Source: Myxococcales bacterium (lineage in GTDB: Bacteria > Myxococcota_A > Polyangia > Polyangiales > Polyangiaceae). From it: DNA of 64,000 nt. The stretch lies in the NCBI GenBank assembly GCA_016794345.1, contig JAEUKE010000244.1, positions 1 through 64,000 on the forward strand. The letters are read 5' to 3'. Each line of letters opens with the position of its first letter. Position 1 is the stretch's first letter. This document shows, piece by piece, positions 53,415 through 61,270 of this stretch. A program made the position numbers and the translations under genes. The notes under the pieces were generated by a model. The model was not told the origin of the DNA. It saw only the letters and a program-made list of their open reading frames with translations, and did no database searches.

Positions 53415-54360
53415 AGGGTCCGTATCGAGAACGGATGGTGACGGTTCCGCCCTTTTCGTACCGCGACCCGACGACCCGCCCGGCGCCGTCGCGCTCGTAG
53501 GTCTGGACGGAGGTTTGGTCTCCCGGCTTTTCGAACTCGGCGGAGACGGCCACGTCGCCTTCGTATCGATAGGTCGTGACGCGACCGTCGTCCGACGTGA
53601 TGCGCAAGACGCGCCCGCTGTCGTCGTATTCGTATTCGTTCGTGAACCGGCCCACGTTGGCCTGGTGACGAGACATGCGTCCTTCTCTGTCGTACGTGCT
53701 GACGGACTCGACCCCGTATTCGTCCGTCGTCATCGTCACCGTGCCTTCGAACAGGAACGGCGGCATCGACTGGCGGAGCCCCGGCGAGCGGAGATCCTGC
53801 GGCAAGCTGAGGCTGAAGATGAACGTCCGGTCCCAGGGGGTCGGCGGACGGGGAACGGCGCCTGCCTCGCGGAACGTCCCCTTCCATTCGATCCTCGTGG
53901 TTCGTTGCGATCCGGTGGCTCGCTGCAACACCACCTCCCCGTGTGGGCCGTGCTCGAACGTGAGGTCCGCTTTCGTCTCGTAGGTGGTCGCGCTGCCCGA
54001 GAAGCCGGTGTCGTTCTGCGTCATGCGCAAGAGGCGCCCGTCGGGCGCGTAAGTGAGCCGGATTTCGCGCTCCGTGCCGTCACCGCGCTTCCAGGTCCAT
54101 CGCTCCCAAGCGGCCTTCGGCCTGCCGTTCTCGTCGACCGCGATCTCCTCCTCCGACCGCGTGCTGTCGTCCAGGTGATCGGTCACCCGGCGCTCACAGC
54201 GCGGACGCGCCACGACCGGCTCCGGCGCCACAGGCTCGGGACCGGGCGGCGTGAGAACGATCGGCTCGACCGGGGTCACCGGAGGCGGCGAGCGCTCCGA
54301 GCCACAAGCCGAGGCGGCGAGCGCCGTGAGCACGATGGCCGTCGCGAGAGCACGCGGCAT
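53398..54360 (-). CDS. Lipoprotein with RHS/YD-like repeats
   Basis: A 320-aa lipoprotein (AIVLTALAASAC, Cys19), Pro-rich linker, then YD-type beta repeats: RLTYAPDGRLLRMTQND, STYDREGRMSRHQAN, YEYDDSGRVLRITSDD, YRYEGD and TYERDGAGRVVGSRYEKGG. These fold as a beta-solenoid as in RHS/teneurin proteins but are too few for a full cocoon, and no toxin tip follows. AGGACG lies before ATG 54360. It is probably an envelope protein; a role in cell contact is only inferred. It overlaps the CoA-transferase gene by 17 nt. Confidence 0.78.
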   Translation of the reverse strand: MPRALATAIVLTALAASACGSERSPPPVTPVEPIVLTPPGPEPVAPEPVVARPRCERRVTDHLDDSTRSEEEIAVDENGRPKAAWERWTWKRGDGTEREIRLTYAPDGRLLRMTQNDTGFSGSATTYETKADLTFEHGPHGEVVLQRATGSQRTTRIEWKGTFREAGAVPRPPTPWDRTFIFSLSLPQDLRSPGLRQSMPPFLFEGTVTMTTDEYGVESVSTYDREGRMSRHQANVGRFTNEYEYDDSGRVLRITSDDGRVTTYRYEGDVAVSAEFEKPGDQTSVQTYERDGAGRVVGSRYEKGGTVTIRSRYGPCEHLE

Positions 54361-54457
54361 GGTCGTCCTTTCGCGAGCGGAGAGCGTCCCGGTTTGGCCC
54401 GCGCCTACTGGCAAGTCCCCGTGTCCCATGTCGAGCACGCCGAGCAGAGGCAGCTGA

Positions 54458-54769
54458 TCACGCCCCGCCGGCGCCGCCCGCGCCGCCCGTGCCGCCAGTG
54501 CCGCCCGTGCCGCCCGCGCCGCCCGCGCCGCCGGCGCCGCCGGAGCCCCCCATGCCGGTCGACGTCGAGCTCGACGTGCTCGTGGTCGTCCCCGACGAGG
54601 TCGACGAGACCGACGAGCCGGATGTCGGCTGCAGGGAACCCGTCGTCGCCCCCGTTCCGCTTCCTGTCCCCGAGTCGAACGCACCCGGCGGGTCGGTTGG
54701 GTCCGACGTACACGCGAAGAAGGCCAGGGAGAGCGAAGCGAGGCCCAAGCTCGAGGACCGAGGAGACAT
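54458..54769 (-). CDS. Gly-rich lipoprotein with probable frameshifted end
   Basis: A 103-aa lipoprotein (LASLSLAFFAC, Cys20) made of a Ser/Thr linker and a Gly-Gly-Ala/Thr run. The frame stops at 54458 just after the repeat. One extra G in the run at 54463-54466 would continue it as GVISCLCSACSTWDTGTCQ to TAG at 54405, a plausible Cys-rich end. The break may be polymerase slippage, a base error or an intended short form. It may be a structural surface lipoprotein. Confidence 0.6.
   Translation of the reverse strand: MSPRSSSLGLASLSLAFFACTSDPTDPPGAFDSGTGSGTGATTGSLQPTSGSSVSSTSSGTTTSTSSSTSTGMGGSGGAGGAGGAGGTGGTGGTGGAGGAGGA
54471..54551. repeat. Nine 9-bp tandem units inside the Gly-rich lipoprotein gene
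   Basis: Units GCGCCGCCC, GTGCCGCCC and close variants repeat nine times without gaps on the plus strand. On the minus strand they code Gly-Gly-Ala or Gly-Gly-Thr. Each unit is a multiple of three, so unit changes would keep the frame and vary the linker length. Confidence 0.8.
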
Positions 54770-54809
54770 CGGGCTTCAGTCTACGCGGTTCGGAGAGGTT
54801 CTTGCCAAA

Positions 54810-55601
54810 TCATCGCGAACCGAGGCCCGGCTCGTCATCACGGGGGGCCAGGGGGGCCGACCGGAGTCGAGCCTGGCGCCGGGCTCGGTGGGCGAGCAGC
54901 GCGACGACCGCGTAGGCCAAGAGGAGCGGGAGCGCGACGACGTACGAGACCACCGTGAGCAGAACCAGGATCTGGTTCACGCCGTCGTCCGGGTGGCGCT
55001 CGCGCAACCCGCCCATGATCGAGATCACGCCTTCGGCGAGCTTGAGGAAGGTCAGGCCCGAGACGATGACCGCGAGCGGCAGCAGCGAGGCCACCGCGAC
55101 GGCGTACCAGCGGAGGCCGGCCGCGCGCGAGAAGTAATGGAGAAGGAGGGCGACACGCCAGGTCGCGACCACCCCCAGGAAGAGGAGGTTCAGCGAAATG
55201 GCCACGTCGACCGACGTGAATCGCTCGACCGGGATCGCATAGAGAAGCGCCGGCGGCGCGGTCAGCGTCACGAACGTCAAGACATCTCGATAACGCAGCC
55301 GAGGAACGCCGGCCGCGCGAACCGGGAGGTACGAGAGCCACAACACGAGCGAGAGCACGAAGACGTAGGCAAGAGAGCCGACGCCGGTCTTCCGCAGGAA
55401 GCTGACAGTCGGGTCATCCCAGGTGCGCCCCATGCCGACCACCCAGGTCGCCCCGAGCCCGACCGCCAGGTGTCGCCAGTCGAAGGCGAAGAGCTCCTCC
55501 CGCGAGAGACGAAAGGAGAGGAGCCTCCCGATCGAGCGGAGGAGGTCGTGGCTCTCACGCACCGACCGAGCTTGCACGAGGAGGACGCACGTTTCTACCA
55601 T
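54810..55601 (-). CDS. Polytopic membrane protein, Yip1-like layout
   Basis: A 263-aa protein. After an N-terminal cytosolic part (VRESHDLLRSIGRLLSFRLS) there are about five membrane segments (LAYVFVLSLVLWLSYLPV, LTFVTLTAPPALLYAI, SLNLLFLGVVATWRVALLLH, AVAVASLLPLAVIVSGLTFL, VLLTVVSYVVALPLLLAYAV). The layout resembles Yip1-domain proteins but the family is not certain. ATG 55601 is preferred; the gene on the other strand starts 6 bp away at 55608, so their promoters must overlap the other gene. Confidence 0.7.
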   Translation of the reverse strand: MVETCVLLVQARSVRESHDLLRSIGRLLSFRLSREELFAFDWRHLAVGLGATWVVGMGRTWDDPTVSFLRKTGVGSLAYVFVLSLVLWLSYLPVRAAGVPRLRYRDVLTFVTLTAPPALLYAIPVERFTSVDVAISLNLLFLGVVATWRVALLLHYFSRAAGLRWYAVAVASLLPLAVIVSGLTFLKLAEGVISIMGGLRERHPDDGVNQILVLLTVVSYVVALPLLLAYAVVALLAHRARRQARLRSAPLAPRDDEPGLGSR

Positions 55602-55607
55602 TCGAGC

Positions 55608-56102
55608 GTGTCCGAGCTCGAACGCTCCGCTTTTCACCTGGCGCAAGCCAACGTGGCCTACGCGCTCGCTCCCCACGACGACCCCCGGCTCGCCGACTAC
55701 ATCGCTCGGCTCGACGAGATGAACCACCTCGCCGACGCGAGCCCGGGCTTCGTCTGGCGCTATTTCACCGACACACGCGACCCCGCGCAGCGCGAGTTCG
55801 AAGATCCGCGTGTGCTCTTCAACATGTCGGTCTGGCTGTCGGTCGACGATCTGCACCGGTACACCTACCGGACCGCGCACGCCGAGGTCTACGCAGCGCG
55901 CCGCCGCTGGTTCGCGAGCGAAGCGGCCGTCGTCGGGGGGCACGCGCTCGCGTTGTGGTGGATCAAGCCCGGCGAGCGCCCGAGCGTGGGCGACGCCAAG
56001 GAGAGGCTCGCGTTGATCGAACGCGAGGGGCCGACCGCGCGCGCCTTCACCTTCAAGACCCGGTTTCCGCCCCCGACGACGGGAGCGGCACACCGAACGT
56101 AG
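55608..56102 (+). CDS. DUF3291 domain protein
   Basis: A 164-aa cytosolic protein. It matches the DUF3291 pattern: FHLAQANVAYALAPHDDPR, FVWRYFTDTRDPAQREF, LFNMSVWLSVDDLHRYTY and the end FVW...WWIKPGERPSVGDAKERL. The fold is related to dimeric alpha/beta-barrel monooxygenase-like domains. GTG at 55608 is the start nearest to the conserved N-terminus; no ribosome binding site is clear. The function is not established. It is divergent from the membrane protein at 54810. Confidence 0.85.
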   Translation: MSELERSAFHLAQANVAYALAPHDDPRLADYIARLDEMNHLADASPGFVWRYFTDTRDPAQREFEDPRVLFNMSVWLSVDDLHRYTYRTAHAEVYAARRRWFASEAAVVGGHALALWWIKPGERPSVGDAKERLALIEREGPTARAFTFKTRFPPPTTGAAHRT

Positions 56103-56149
56103 GCACGAAGTTGCCGAAGCCGTGAAAGTACTGTACACATGCTCAGCAT

Positions 56150-56641
56150 ATGAGCCCCCTCGGAAAACCCGTTCCCGCTCTGGAGCCCGCCTTCTTGGAG
56201 CTCCGCGAGCTGTTCCATGGCCCCCTCCGCGCCGCCGCCTTCCCCGGGGTAGACGCCTCGACCGTGGCGAGCCTCGTGGGTGAAGCCGAGCGCCTCGAGG
56301 CGTCCGTCAACGCCGCTCGAGCGCAGCTCGAGCTCGCCGCGGCCGAGCTCGCCGCGGCCGAGACCGCGTTCGCGCAGCATCGCGCGACGCTCACCCGCTC
56401 CGCTCACACCGCGCTCGCCTACGCGCGCGTGTTCGCGAAGGACGATCGAGAGCTCTGCGCCGCGATCGATCGCATCGTGTTGCCCAAGCTCCGCCTCCCG
56501 AGCAGCAACCCGTCGCCGAACGCGTCGTCGGCCCCGGCAGCCAGCGGAGCCCCGCGCAAGCGCGGCCGGCCGCCGAAGTCGGTCTCCGCCCCCGCGCCTA
56601 GCCAATCCCCTCCCGAGGACGTGGTGGTCGCCGCGGAGTGA
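56150..56641 (+). CDS. AT-hook protein with coiled-coil
   Basis: A 163-aa protein. Residues about 40-85 form an Ala/Glu-rich coiled coil (GEAERLEASVNAARAQLELA). Near the end PRKRGRPPKS is a classic AT-hook, which grips the minor groove of AT-rich DNA. The tail is Pro/Ser-rich. There is no catalytic domain. It may be a chromatin-type architectural protein; Myxococcota have other HMGA-like proteins such as CarD. The ATG at 56150 follows TGCTCAGCAT. The next gene also ends in a basic tail. Confidence 0.7.
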   Translation: MSPLGKPVPALEPAFLELRELFHGPLRAAAFPGVDASTVASLVGEAERLEASVNAARAQLELAAAELAAAETAFAQHRATLTRSAHTALAYARVFAKDDRELCAAIDRIVLPKLRLPSSNPSPNASSAPAASGAPRKRGRPPKSVSAPAPSQSPPEDVVVAAE

Positions 56642-56737
56642 TGTGCCGAGCGGCGCACGGTGACAATTCCGTGACGAGCGCGCGATGACGGTCCGGTCTT
56701 TGTTAGCGTGGAGGGATCTCGACAAACGAGGGTCCTC

Positions 56738-57301
56738 ATGCTGACTGGCGCACACGCAATCATCTACAGCACGAACGCCGAGGCCGACCGCGCGTTCCTG
56801 CGGGACGTGCTCTCGCTCCCGAACGTGGACGTCGGCGGAGGTTGGCTCATCTTCGGGCTGCCTCCGTCGGAGGTCGCCGTCCACCCCGGTGAGCGCAACG
56901 ACCGGCACGACCTCTATCTCATCTGCGACGACGTCGAGGCGTTCATTGCATCGATGACGAGCCGCGGAGTCTCGTGTAGCGCAGTGCAGGATCAGGGCTG
57001 GGGCCTCCTCACGGAGATCGCCCTCCCCGGCGGGGGCAAGCTGGGTGTGTACGAGCCGCGGCACGCCCGACCCGAGAGCGCGTCGAAGCCATCGAAGTCT
57101 TCCAAGAAGCGCGAAGCGAAGGCGCCCAAGAAGCGCGACGAGGCGAAGCCGTCGAAGAAGCGCGACGAGGCGAACAAGAAGGCCGACAAGAAAGCCGACT
57201 CGTCCAAACAGGCGAAGTCGTCCAAGAAGGCCGAGAAGGCGAAGAAAAAGACCGACAAGAAGGCCGAGAAGGCGAAGAAAAAGACGGCGAAGCCCCAGTA
57301 G
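56738..57301 (+). CDS. VOC-fold protein with histone-H1-like Lys tail
   Basis: A 187-aa protein. Residues 1-110 have the vicinal-oxygen-chelate (glyoxalase/bleomycin-resistance) fold: AHAIIYSTNAEADRAFLRDV, GGGWLIFGLPPSEVAVHP and LLTEIALPGGGKLGVYEP. From residue 115 the rest is a tail of Lys, Ala and Ser (KPSKSSKKREAKAPKKRDE and KKADKKADSSKQAKSSKKAE). Such tails bind DNA or RNA. ATG 56738 follows GAGGGTCCTC. No metal-ligand set is certain, so enzymatic activity is open. It lies next to an AT-hook protein. Confidence 0.85.
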   Translation: MLTGAHAIIYSTNAEADRAFLRDVLSLPNVDVGGGWLIFGLPPSEVAVHPGERNDRHDLYLICDDVEAFIASMTSRGVSCSAVQDQGWGLLTEIALPGGGKLGVYEPRHARPESASKPSKSSKKREAKAPKKRDEAKPSKKRDEANKKADKKADSSKQAKSSKKAEKAKKKTDKKAEKAKKKTAKPQ

Positions 57302-57344
57302 ATCCGGCGCGCGACGAGCCAGCGGCGCGCCGTACGCTCCGCAC

Positions 57345-57740
57345 ATGGAGAGTGGCGACGAGACAGCGGCGCTTCTTCTGTACGCCCTCGGCGGGCTCTT
57401 CGCCTTCGTCGCAGCGGCGATCGCCGCGGCGCGCCTGCGATTTCGCGCGCGCGCTCGCCGCGCGCATGGCGTCGTCGTCGCGCACCGACGAGGGAGCAAG
57501 CGCGACGGCGTGATTCGCTTCGCGCCGATCGTCGAATACGAGGTGAACGGTCGAACGCTCCGCCATTCGAGCGGGCTCTTCGGCACCGGCACGCCGAGCA
57601 TCGGCAGCGAGATCGAGGTCTACGTTCACCCGGACGACCGCGAGATCGTCGAGCTCCGTGGCTGGTCGGGCTCGTGGACGGCCGCGGGCGTCCTCGGCTT
57701 CATCGGCCTCGTGCTCGCGCTTCTCGGTCTCAGCTTCTGA
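57345..57740 (+). CDS. DUF3592 membrane protein
   Basis: A 131-aa protein with an N-terminal membrane segment (ALLLYALGGLFAFVAAAIAA), a small beta domain (GVVVAHRRGSKRDGVIRFAP, VYVHPDDREIVELRG) and a C-terminal membrane segment (AAGVLGFIGLVLALLGLSF). This is the DUF3592 plan, found widely without known function. ATG 57345 is the first start after the VOC gene (43-bp gap). Confidence 0.8.
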   Translation: MESGDETAALLLYALGGLFAFVAAAIAAARLRFRARARRAHGVVVAHRRGSKRDGVIRFAPIVEYEVNGRTLRHSSGLFGTGTPSIGSEIEVYVHPDDREIVELRGWSGSWTAAGVLGFIGLVLALLGLSF

Positions 57741-57841
57741 GAGGCGAGACATCCGGCGATCCGTGGAGATCCGCCGCTGCGCCGGCTGCGTCTTCTCAGC
57801 ACGAGCCGCCGAAGCCGCCGCGCTCCGGTAACCTCCGGGAG

Positions 57842-58561
57842 GTGATCCCTTCTTCGCCTGTCGCTCGGGTGCTCGTCGTCGCTTACTTCGCGGTGGGCTG
57901 CTCGGCGGCGCGACCGCATGGCACGCCGCCTCCTTCCGCGCAGGCGGCGGCGGTGAACCTGCCCGCGCCGGCGTCCGCGCCGAGCCCAACGAGCCCAACG
58001 CCGGCCGCGGCAGAGCCCGCCGTGCCCGAGGACGACCCGCTCCGCTACGCCCACGCCGGCTTTCGCCTCGAAGCCACGCTTCACGAGATCGAGCAGCCCG
58101 AGCTGGGTCAATCGCGCTGGGAGCTCGACCTCGAGGTCGCCCGCCCGACGGGGCGCGCAGTCGAGCTCGAGCTGGACCAACGCGTCCGGACCGGATGTCA
58201 GACAGCGTCCGTGGTGGTGGAAGGCCTTCCGTCGCTCGGGGACCCGCGCCTCGCCATGCTCAATCTCCGCTGCGATACCGGGGAGGACTACCTGAGCCGC
58301 AGCGTCGTGACCGCGCTCCTCTTCGTCGCGGAGCCTCCTTCCATCCTCTGGGAGGGCTCGGGGACGTACGCGAGCCAGATGGGTCAATGCGAATACATCG
58401 ACGTCCCCGTCTTCGAGCGCGGTCCGAGCGGCAAGGTGCGCGCGTTGCAGTGGTTCGAGGTGCTCCACCACCCGCCCGAGAACCCGAGCACCACGGCCAT
58501 ACCATGCAAGCCGGCGGCGCGGCGGACGAGGCAGGCGGCCGAGATCGAGATCCCTCGTTGA
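57842..58561 (+). CDS. Lipoprotein of unknown function
   Basis: A 239-aa lipoprotein with a short signal (VLVVAYFAVGC, Cys20), Ala/Pro linker and a beta-rich part (FRLEATLHEIEQPELGQSRW, LSRSVVTALLFVAEPPSILW) with few Cys. GTG 57842 is assumed because no ATG lies near; GGGAGG directly abuts it, so the start is uncertain. It is followed 15 bp later by another lipoprotein gene. No family is recognised. Confidence 0.6.
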   Translation: MIPSSPVARVLVVAYFAVGCSAARPHGTPPPSAQAAAVNLPAPASAPSPTSPTPAAAEPAVPEDDPLRYAHAGFRLEATLHEIEQPELGQSRWELDLEVARPTGRAVELELDQRVRTGCQTASVVVEGLPSLGDPRLAMLNLRCDTGEDYLSRSVVTALLFVAEPPSILWEGSGTYASQMGQCEYIDVPVFERGPSGKVRALQWFEVLHHPPENPSTTAIPCKPAARRTRQAAEIEIPR

Positions 58562-58576
58562 TGTAGCATCGGTCGG

Positions 58577-59275
58577 ATGCGTCAAGGCCCCCTCCCCTCG
58601 GTACGATGTCTCCTCGTCCTCGCGGCTCTTCCCTTCACCATGCTCGCGTGCGGCGACGACTCGGGCACCGGCGGCTCGGGCGGCGGCACGACCACGGCTT
58701 CCACGACCACGGGCGCCACGACCACGACCTCGTCCACCAAGTCGTCCACGACCGCCACGACGACCGCCACGACGACCGCCACGAGCACGACCACCGGGAT
58801 GGCGGACTGCACCAGCCCGATCGAGATCACCGTCGGGCAATTCGTGCTCGGCTCTGCAGACGGCGCTGCGGCAAACTACGTCGCTCCGACGACGCCGGAC
58901 CTCGGCGACGTCGAGGCGGACGAGCTCGCCATCGAGATCTACGGCTCCGACTACGACCCCGCGTTCAACGGTGAAGCCACCGGCAGCTTCGATCTGACGA
59001 TGGACGCCGACGACAACTACGCGACCTGCTCGCGGTGCCTCCTCTACTTCGAGGATCCGACCTCCCCCGCCGGCCGCATCTTCTTCACCCAGTCCGGCAC
59101 GCTCGAGATCGACGCGAGCTCGGATCACCTGAGCGGCAACATCACGGGCACGTTGACGGACGTCAGGCTCGTCGAGGTCACGATTGACCCCGACACGTTC
59201 GAGTCGACGCCGGTCGCGGGCGGCACCTGCCTGCATCTCGCCACGGGCGTGGTCTCGGTCATGACGCCCGGCTGA
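58577..59275 (+). CDS. Lipoprotein with a TCXXC domain
   Basis: A 232-aa lipoprotein (LLVLAALPFTMLAC, Cys25) with a Thr-rich linker (TTTASTTTGATTTTSS and more). Residues about 110-215 match a domain of the big lipoprotein at 41789: SFDLTMDADDNYATCSRC, then RIFFTQSGTLEI and DVRLVEVTI. The Cys pair probably forms a disulfide. It is probably surface exposed. ATG 58577 directly precedes the signal peptide. Confidence 0.8.
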   Translation: MRQGPLPSVRCLLVLAALPFTMLACGDDSGTGGSGGGTTTASTTTGATTTTSSTKSSTTATTTATTTATSTTTGMADCTSPIEITVGQFVLGSADGAAANYVAPTTPDLGDVEADELAIEIYGSDYDPAFNGEATGSFDLTMDADDNYATCSRCLLYFEDPTSPAGRIFFTQSGTLEIDASSDHLSGNITGTLTDVRLVEVTIDPDTFESTPVAGGTCLHLATGVVSVMTPG

Positions 59276-59306
59276 TGGCGGCCCTTCGAGCCGAGCACAC
59301 GCGCCG

Positions 59307-60560
59307 CTAACGCGGCTGACCTCCGCGACCACGACCGGACCGAGGCGCTTCGCATCGAGACGATCCCTCACGCGCGACGTCGACGCGCGCCGCGCGCTTC
59401 GCGATCGGCGCGCCCACACCCACGACCACGTGGGGCGCGACGACGCCCAGTCCGAGGCTCGTTCCGCCGTCGGCCGCGACCTCCGAGAACCAGATCGGGA
59501 CACGCGCTTCCAGGAAAAATGGGCCGGCGAAGATCGACGCGGGGACGAGGACCGGCCCGAAGAAACCCGAGCTCGAGAGGCGCTGAGGCCGGTCGGACGA
59601 CGCAGTGAGGTAGCCGCCCGAAAAACCGAAGCCGAGCCCGTAGGCTTCGATCGGTCGAAGCTCGAGGTCGACGCCGCCCCCTCCAAAGCCGCCGACGAAG
59701 TCTCTCGCCGCGAGGACACCTCCGAAGACGTCTGCGGTGAGCCAGACCCCGTCCGTCGGCTGGACGGCGATCTCGAGATGTGCGCCCGTCCCGGCGAGCG
59801 CGATCGGCGAGCCGGAGGGCGCGAGCGCGACCACGGGCGCGAGCGCTCCACCTTGCAGTCGCACCAACGTGTCCTCCGCCGGAGGCGGCGGGGGTGGCGA
59901 CAGACAGGGGAGCGGCGGCGACAAACAAGGCTGCGGCGGCGGCAACGCGCCGAAGCGGATCTCCACGAGCTCGCCCGCGCGGACCTCGACCACCCGCTCG
60001 AGCGTCGCCCCATCTCGAAGGACGCGGACCGCGTGACGGCCGGGCATCAGGCGAACGCCGTCTCGGGCGCGCCGCCGCGAGATCGACCGGTCGTCGAGCC
60101 GGACGAGGACGCCGCTCGGGTCTTCGAGCCTGATCACGACGACGGCGGTGGCGGTGGCGAGCCGCTGGAGCTTCTCTTCGATCGCGGGCTCCGGCCCGAA
60201 GCAGCGGAGGTGCTCGGTGCCCAGCTCGAAGGCCTCGACGAGCGCGCCCCGTTGCTCGTCGGCGTCCATCGCGGCGACGGCGACCTTCGCCCGCGGGACG
60301 AGCCCATAAGCTTCTCGGAAGAGCTGCGAAGCCTCCTCGAACGCCCCGTCCGCGGCCCGCGCCGCCCCGGCGGAGAACCGAGCCCTCGCCTCATCCAGCA
60401 CGCCGGGGAGCGGCTCGCTCGCGGGACAGACCGGCAAGGGCTCGTCGACCTCCTCCGCTTCCGACACGGCTGCGCGCGTGACGCTCGCGAGGGCGGACGC
60501 CACGAAGAGCGCTCGGCGCGCGAGGATGGAGGACCTGTCTTGTTCTTCGGGCGCGCTCAA
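59307..60560 (-). CDS. PEGA-domain outer-membrane-like protein
   Basis: A 417-aa exported protein. TTG 60560 is taken as start: it has GAGGGAG just upstream and gives a proper signal peptide (ALFVASALASVTRAAVSEA); no ATG or GTG does. Residues 55-130 are TPR-like (ASQLFREAYGLVPRAKVAVA). A PEGA-type domain follows (VVVIRLEDPSGVLVRLDD, LMPGRHAVRVLRDGATLERV). After a Pro/Cys linker the last 200 residues are amphipathic beta strands (GGYLTASSDRPQRLSSSGFF) as in small outer-membrane barrels. The role may be envelope attachment. Confidence 0.72.
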   Translation of the reverse strand: MSAPEEQDRSSILARRALFVASALASVTRAAVSEAEEVDEPLPVCPASEPLPGVLDEARARFSAGAARAADGAFEEASQLFREAYGLVPRAKVAVAAMDADEQRGALVEAFELGTEHLRCFGPEPAIEEKLQRLATATAVVVIRLEDPSGVLVRLDDRSISRRRARDGVRLMPGRHAVRVLRDGATLERVVEVRAGELVEIRFGALPPPQPCLSPPLPCLSPPPPPPAEDTLVRLQGGALAPVVALAPSGSPIALAGTGAHLEIAVQPTDGVWLTADVFGGVLAARDFVGGFGGGGVDLELRPIEAYGLGFGFSGGYLTASSDRPQRLSSSGFFGPVLVPASIFAGPFFLEARVPIWFSEVAADGGTSLGLGVVAPHVVVGVGAPIAKRAARVDVAREGSSRCEAPRSGRGRGGQPR

Positions 60561-60827
60561 CGGCTCCCTCGCGACGTGCCTCCGGCGGAGATCATAGAGG
60601 CCCGGGCCTCGTAGAAGGAGATGAACAAGAGGGCAACACCGACGCCCGCACACGCGGCGAAACAGCGCCGCGCGCGCGGAGTCCACCGCGAGCCGACCGC
60701 GGACGCGCACCCCGGACCGACCGTCGGGCCCGTCGAGCCGTCGCGGACACCATTCGCAGGCACGGCGCCGACGAATGGACCGCGGGCATCCTGCGCGACT
60801 ACCGCGCGCGCCACACCTCGACTGGGC

Positions 60828-61262
60828 TCAAGACTCCGCCCGCGCCTTGAGCGCGGCGGCGGTTGCGTCGAACCCCAGCTGGATGCGGGCGCCGTACAGG
60901 CCCAGGACGACCGGGACGAGCAGCCCCTCGAACACGTCCGCCGTCTCGTAACGCGTCTCGCGCTCGCCGATCGCGGTGAGCCGCTGGTAGCGCTCCGCTC
61001 GAAGCACGAGCGGGTGCGCGAGGACCGTTCCCCAGACGATCTCCCGCCCCTCGTCCCACCGGCGGATGGTCTCGCGCTGGCGGATGGGCGAACGGCCAGG
61101 TGTCATCGCCACCACGAGGGTCAGCGTCTCGCCGACCGCGGCGCGGCCCTCCACCGCGACGACGAACGGGCTCCACTCGGGATACCGGGAGAGGTCGGCG
61201 AGGATCGCCCAGACGCGACCGATGGGCGCATGGATGGTCGACGAGGCGGAGACGCTGCGCAT
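60828..61262 (-). CDS. SRPBCC-fold protein
   Basis: A 144-aa START/SRPBCC-type cavity protein: IHAPIGRVWAILADLSRYPE at the start, PFVVAVEGRAAVGETL and the C-terminal helix GFDATAAALKARAES. It could bind a hydrophobic ligand in the cytoplasm. It lies 8 bp downstream of the ATP-grasp gene's stop, so the two are co-transcribed. The 267 bp to the PEGA gene start hold no gene. Confidence 0.88.
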   Translation of the reverse strand: MRSVSASSTIHAPIGRVWAILADLSRYPEWSPFVVAVEGRAAVGETLTLVVAMTPGRSPIRQRETIRRWDEGREIVWGTVLAHPLVLRAERYQRLTAIGERETRYETADVFEGLLVPVVLGLYGARIQLGFDATAAALKARAES

Positions 61263-61270
61263 GCCGCGTC

